NCBI GenBank assembly: GCA_024640205.1 | Contig: JAHEFL010000080.1 | Span: forward strand, 1 to 7,050 | Source of the DNA: Flavobacteriales bacterium | Lineage (GTDB): Bacteria > Bacteroidota > Bacteroidia > Flavobacteriales_F > PHOS-HE28 | Direction: 5' to 3' | DNA: 7,050 bases | Shown here: positions 6,602 through 7,050 of the stretch, one piece after another | How positions within the stretch are numbered: position 1 is the first letter of the stretch | Layout of the letters: each line of letters begins with the position of its first letter | Notes under the pieces: generated by a model | Databases searched by the model: none | The model's input: only the letters and a program-made list of their open reading frames with translations | What the model was told of the DNA's origin: nothing | Translations under genes and position numbers: made by a program

Positions 6602-7050
6602 CTACCGCAATAACGTGACCGTGCCCATCACGTCCTTGCGATCCTGATACGGCAGTCTGTAGGACATCCGGTACACATAGACGCCATCCTGCGAAAGCGC
6701 GCCGCCAGAGGTGCCATCCCACTTGCCGAAGGGGTCCTTCGTCGCATAGATCCGCTCCCCCCAGCGGTCGAAGATCTCCACCGCGAATTCCTCCGGCTGG
6801 CAATCGCCGCTCCAACGCCAGGCATCGTTCACCCCATCCGCATCCGGCGTGAAGGCCGATGGCACGAAGACGCTGCATGAATCCGAACAATCCGGCACCC
6901 GGACGATACGCTCCACCTGCACCGTTCCACAACTGAGCTCAACATCCATCGTGACGAGCACCTCCTCCTCAGTGGTCTCGAAAAGAACGAGTGGATCGCT
7001 CATCCAGTGATCCGGGGCGGCACCATGGAAGGTCCAATGCACACCGATCA
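6602..7050 (-). CDS. T9SS type B (CHU_C, gliding-motility-associated) secreted protein, C-terminal part
   Basis: The C-terminal 148 residues of a larger surface or extracellular protein are visible; the N-terminus lies beyond the right edge, and the GTG at 7042 is an internal codon, not a start. The first part (WTFHGAAPDHW, then VLFETTEEEVLVTMDV) resembles the end of a PKD-type beta-sandwich, with a short Cys-containing linker (VPDCSDSC). From about 6870 the CHU_C type B sorting domain is unmistakable: FVPSAFTPDADGVNDAW, FDRWGERIYATKDPFGKWDG, and a final QDGVYVYRMSYR followed by MGTVTLLR. Such domains direct proteins through the type IX system without the type A Cys-Ile-type strand pattern. 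Function of the whole protein cannot be told from the tail; these are often adhesins or repeat-rich surface proteins. Confidence 0.93.
   Translation of the reverse strand, partial: IGVHWTFHGAAPDHWMSDPLVLFETTEEEVLVTMDVELSCGTVQVERIVRVPDCSDSCSVFVPSAFTPDADGVNDAWRWSGDCQPEEFAVEIFDRWGERIYATKDPFGKWDGTSGGALSQDGVYVYRMSYRLPYQDRKDVMGTVTLLR

Overview
The window looks like a chromosomal segment of a GC-rich member of the Bacteroidota, perhaps a Flavobacteriales-type lineage (the order is inference). Three things point there. Two secreted proteins carry type IX secretion C-terminal signals, one of each class. The DAHP synthase is of the kind found fused to chorismate mutase in Bacteroidota. Start sites lack clear Shine-Dalgarno sequences, but some have TAnnTTTG-like -7 boxes close by. 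No mobile element, CRISPR array, tRNA, rRNA or phage gene was seen.

Layout: positions 1-3976 hold five genes, all on the minus strand. In transcription order they are a VAT-1-like MDR quinone oxidoreductase (3976-2960), a stand-alone GyrI-like ligand-binding protein (2902-2405), a secreted deiodinase/thioredoxin-fold protein with a T9SS type A sorting domain (2313-988), a small STAS/SpoIIAA-like protein (about 880-476), and the N-terminal third or so of a DAHP synthase that runs off the left edge (392-1). A 97-base divergent intergenic region separates them from a plus-strand pair. That pair is cysS (4074-5567), overlapped by ATGA with a lipoprotein of the glutaminyl cyclase/M28 family (5564-6583). 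The right end is the C-terminal part of a PKD/CHU_C T9SS type B protein on the minus strand (7050-6602), convergent with the cyclase. No gene-free stretch exceeds about 110 bases.

How the genes relate: most are housekeeping genes (aromatic amino acid synthesis, cysteinyl-tRNA) or small accessory genes with no evident shared pathway. The one functional link I can argue is in export. The cyclase lipoprotein is placed to convert N-terminal glutamine to pyroglutamate on exported proteins, and the deiodinase-like protein in this same window is predicted to begin with Gln after signal peptide cleavage, as the Bacteroidota 'Q-rule' expects. The most unusual gene is that protein: a deiodinase-like active site (Cys in the selenocysteine position) on a probable cell-surface or secreted T9SS cargo. 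I found no defence system or clearly undescribed multi-gene system.
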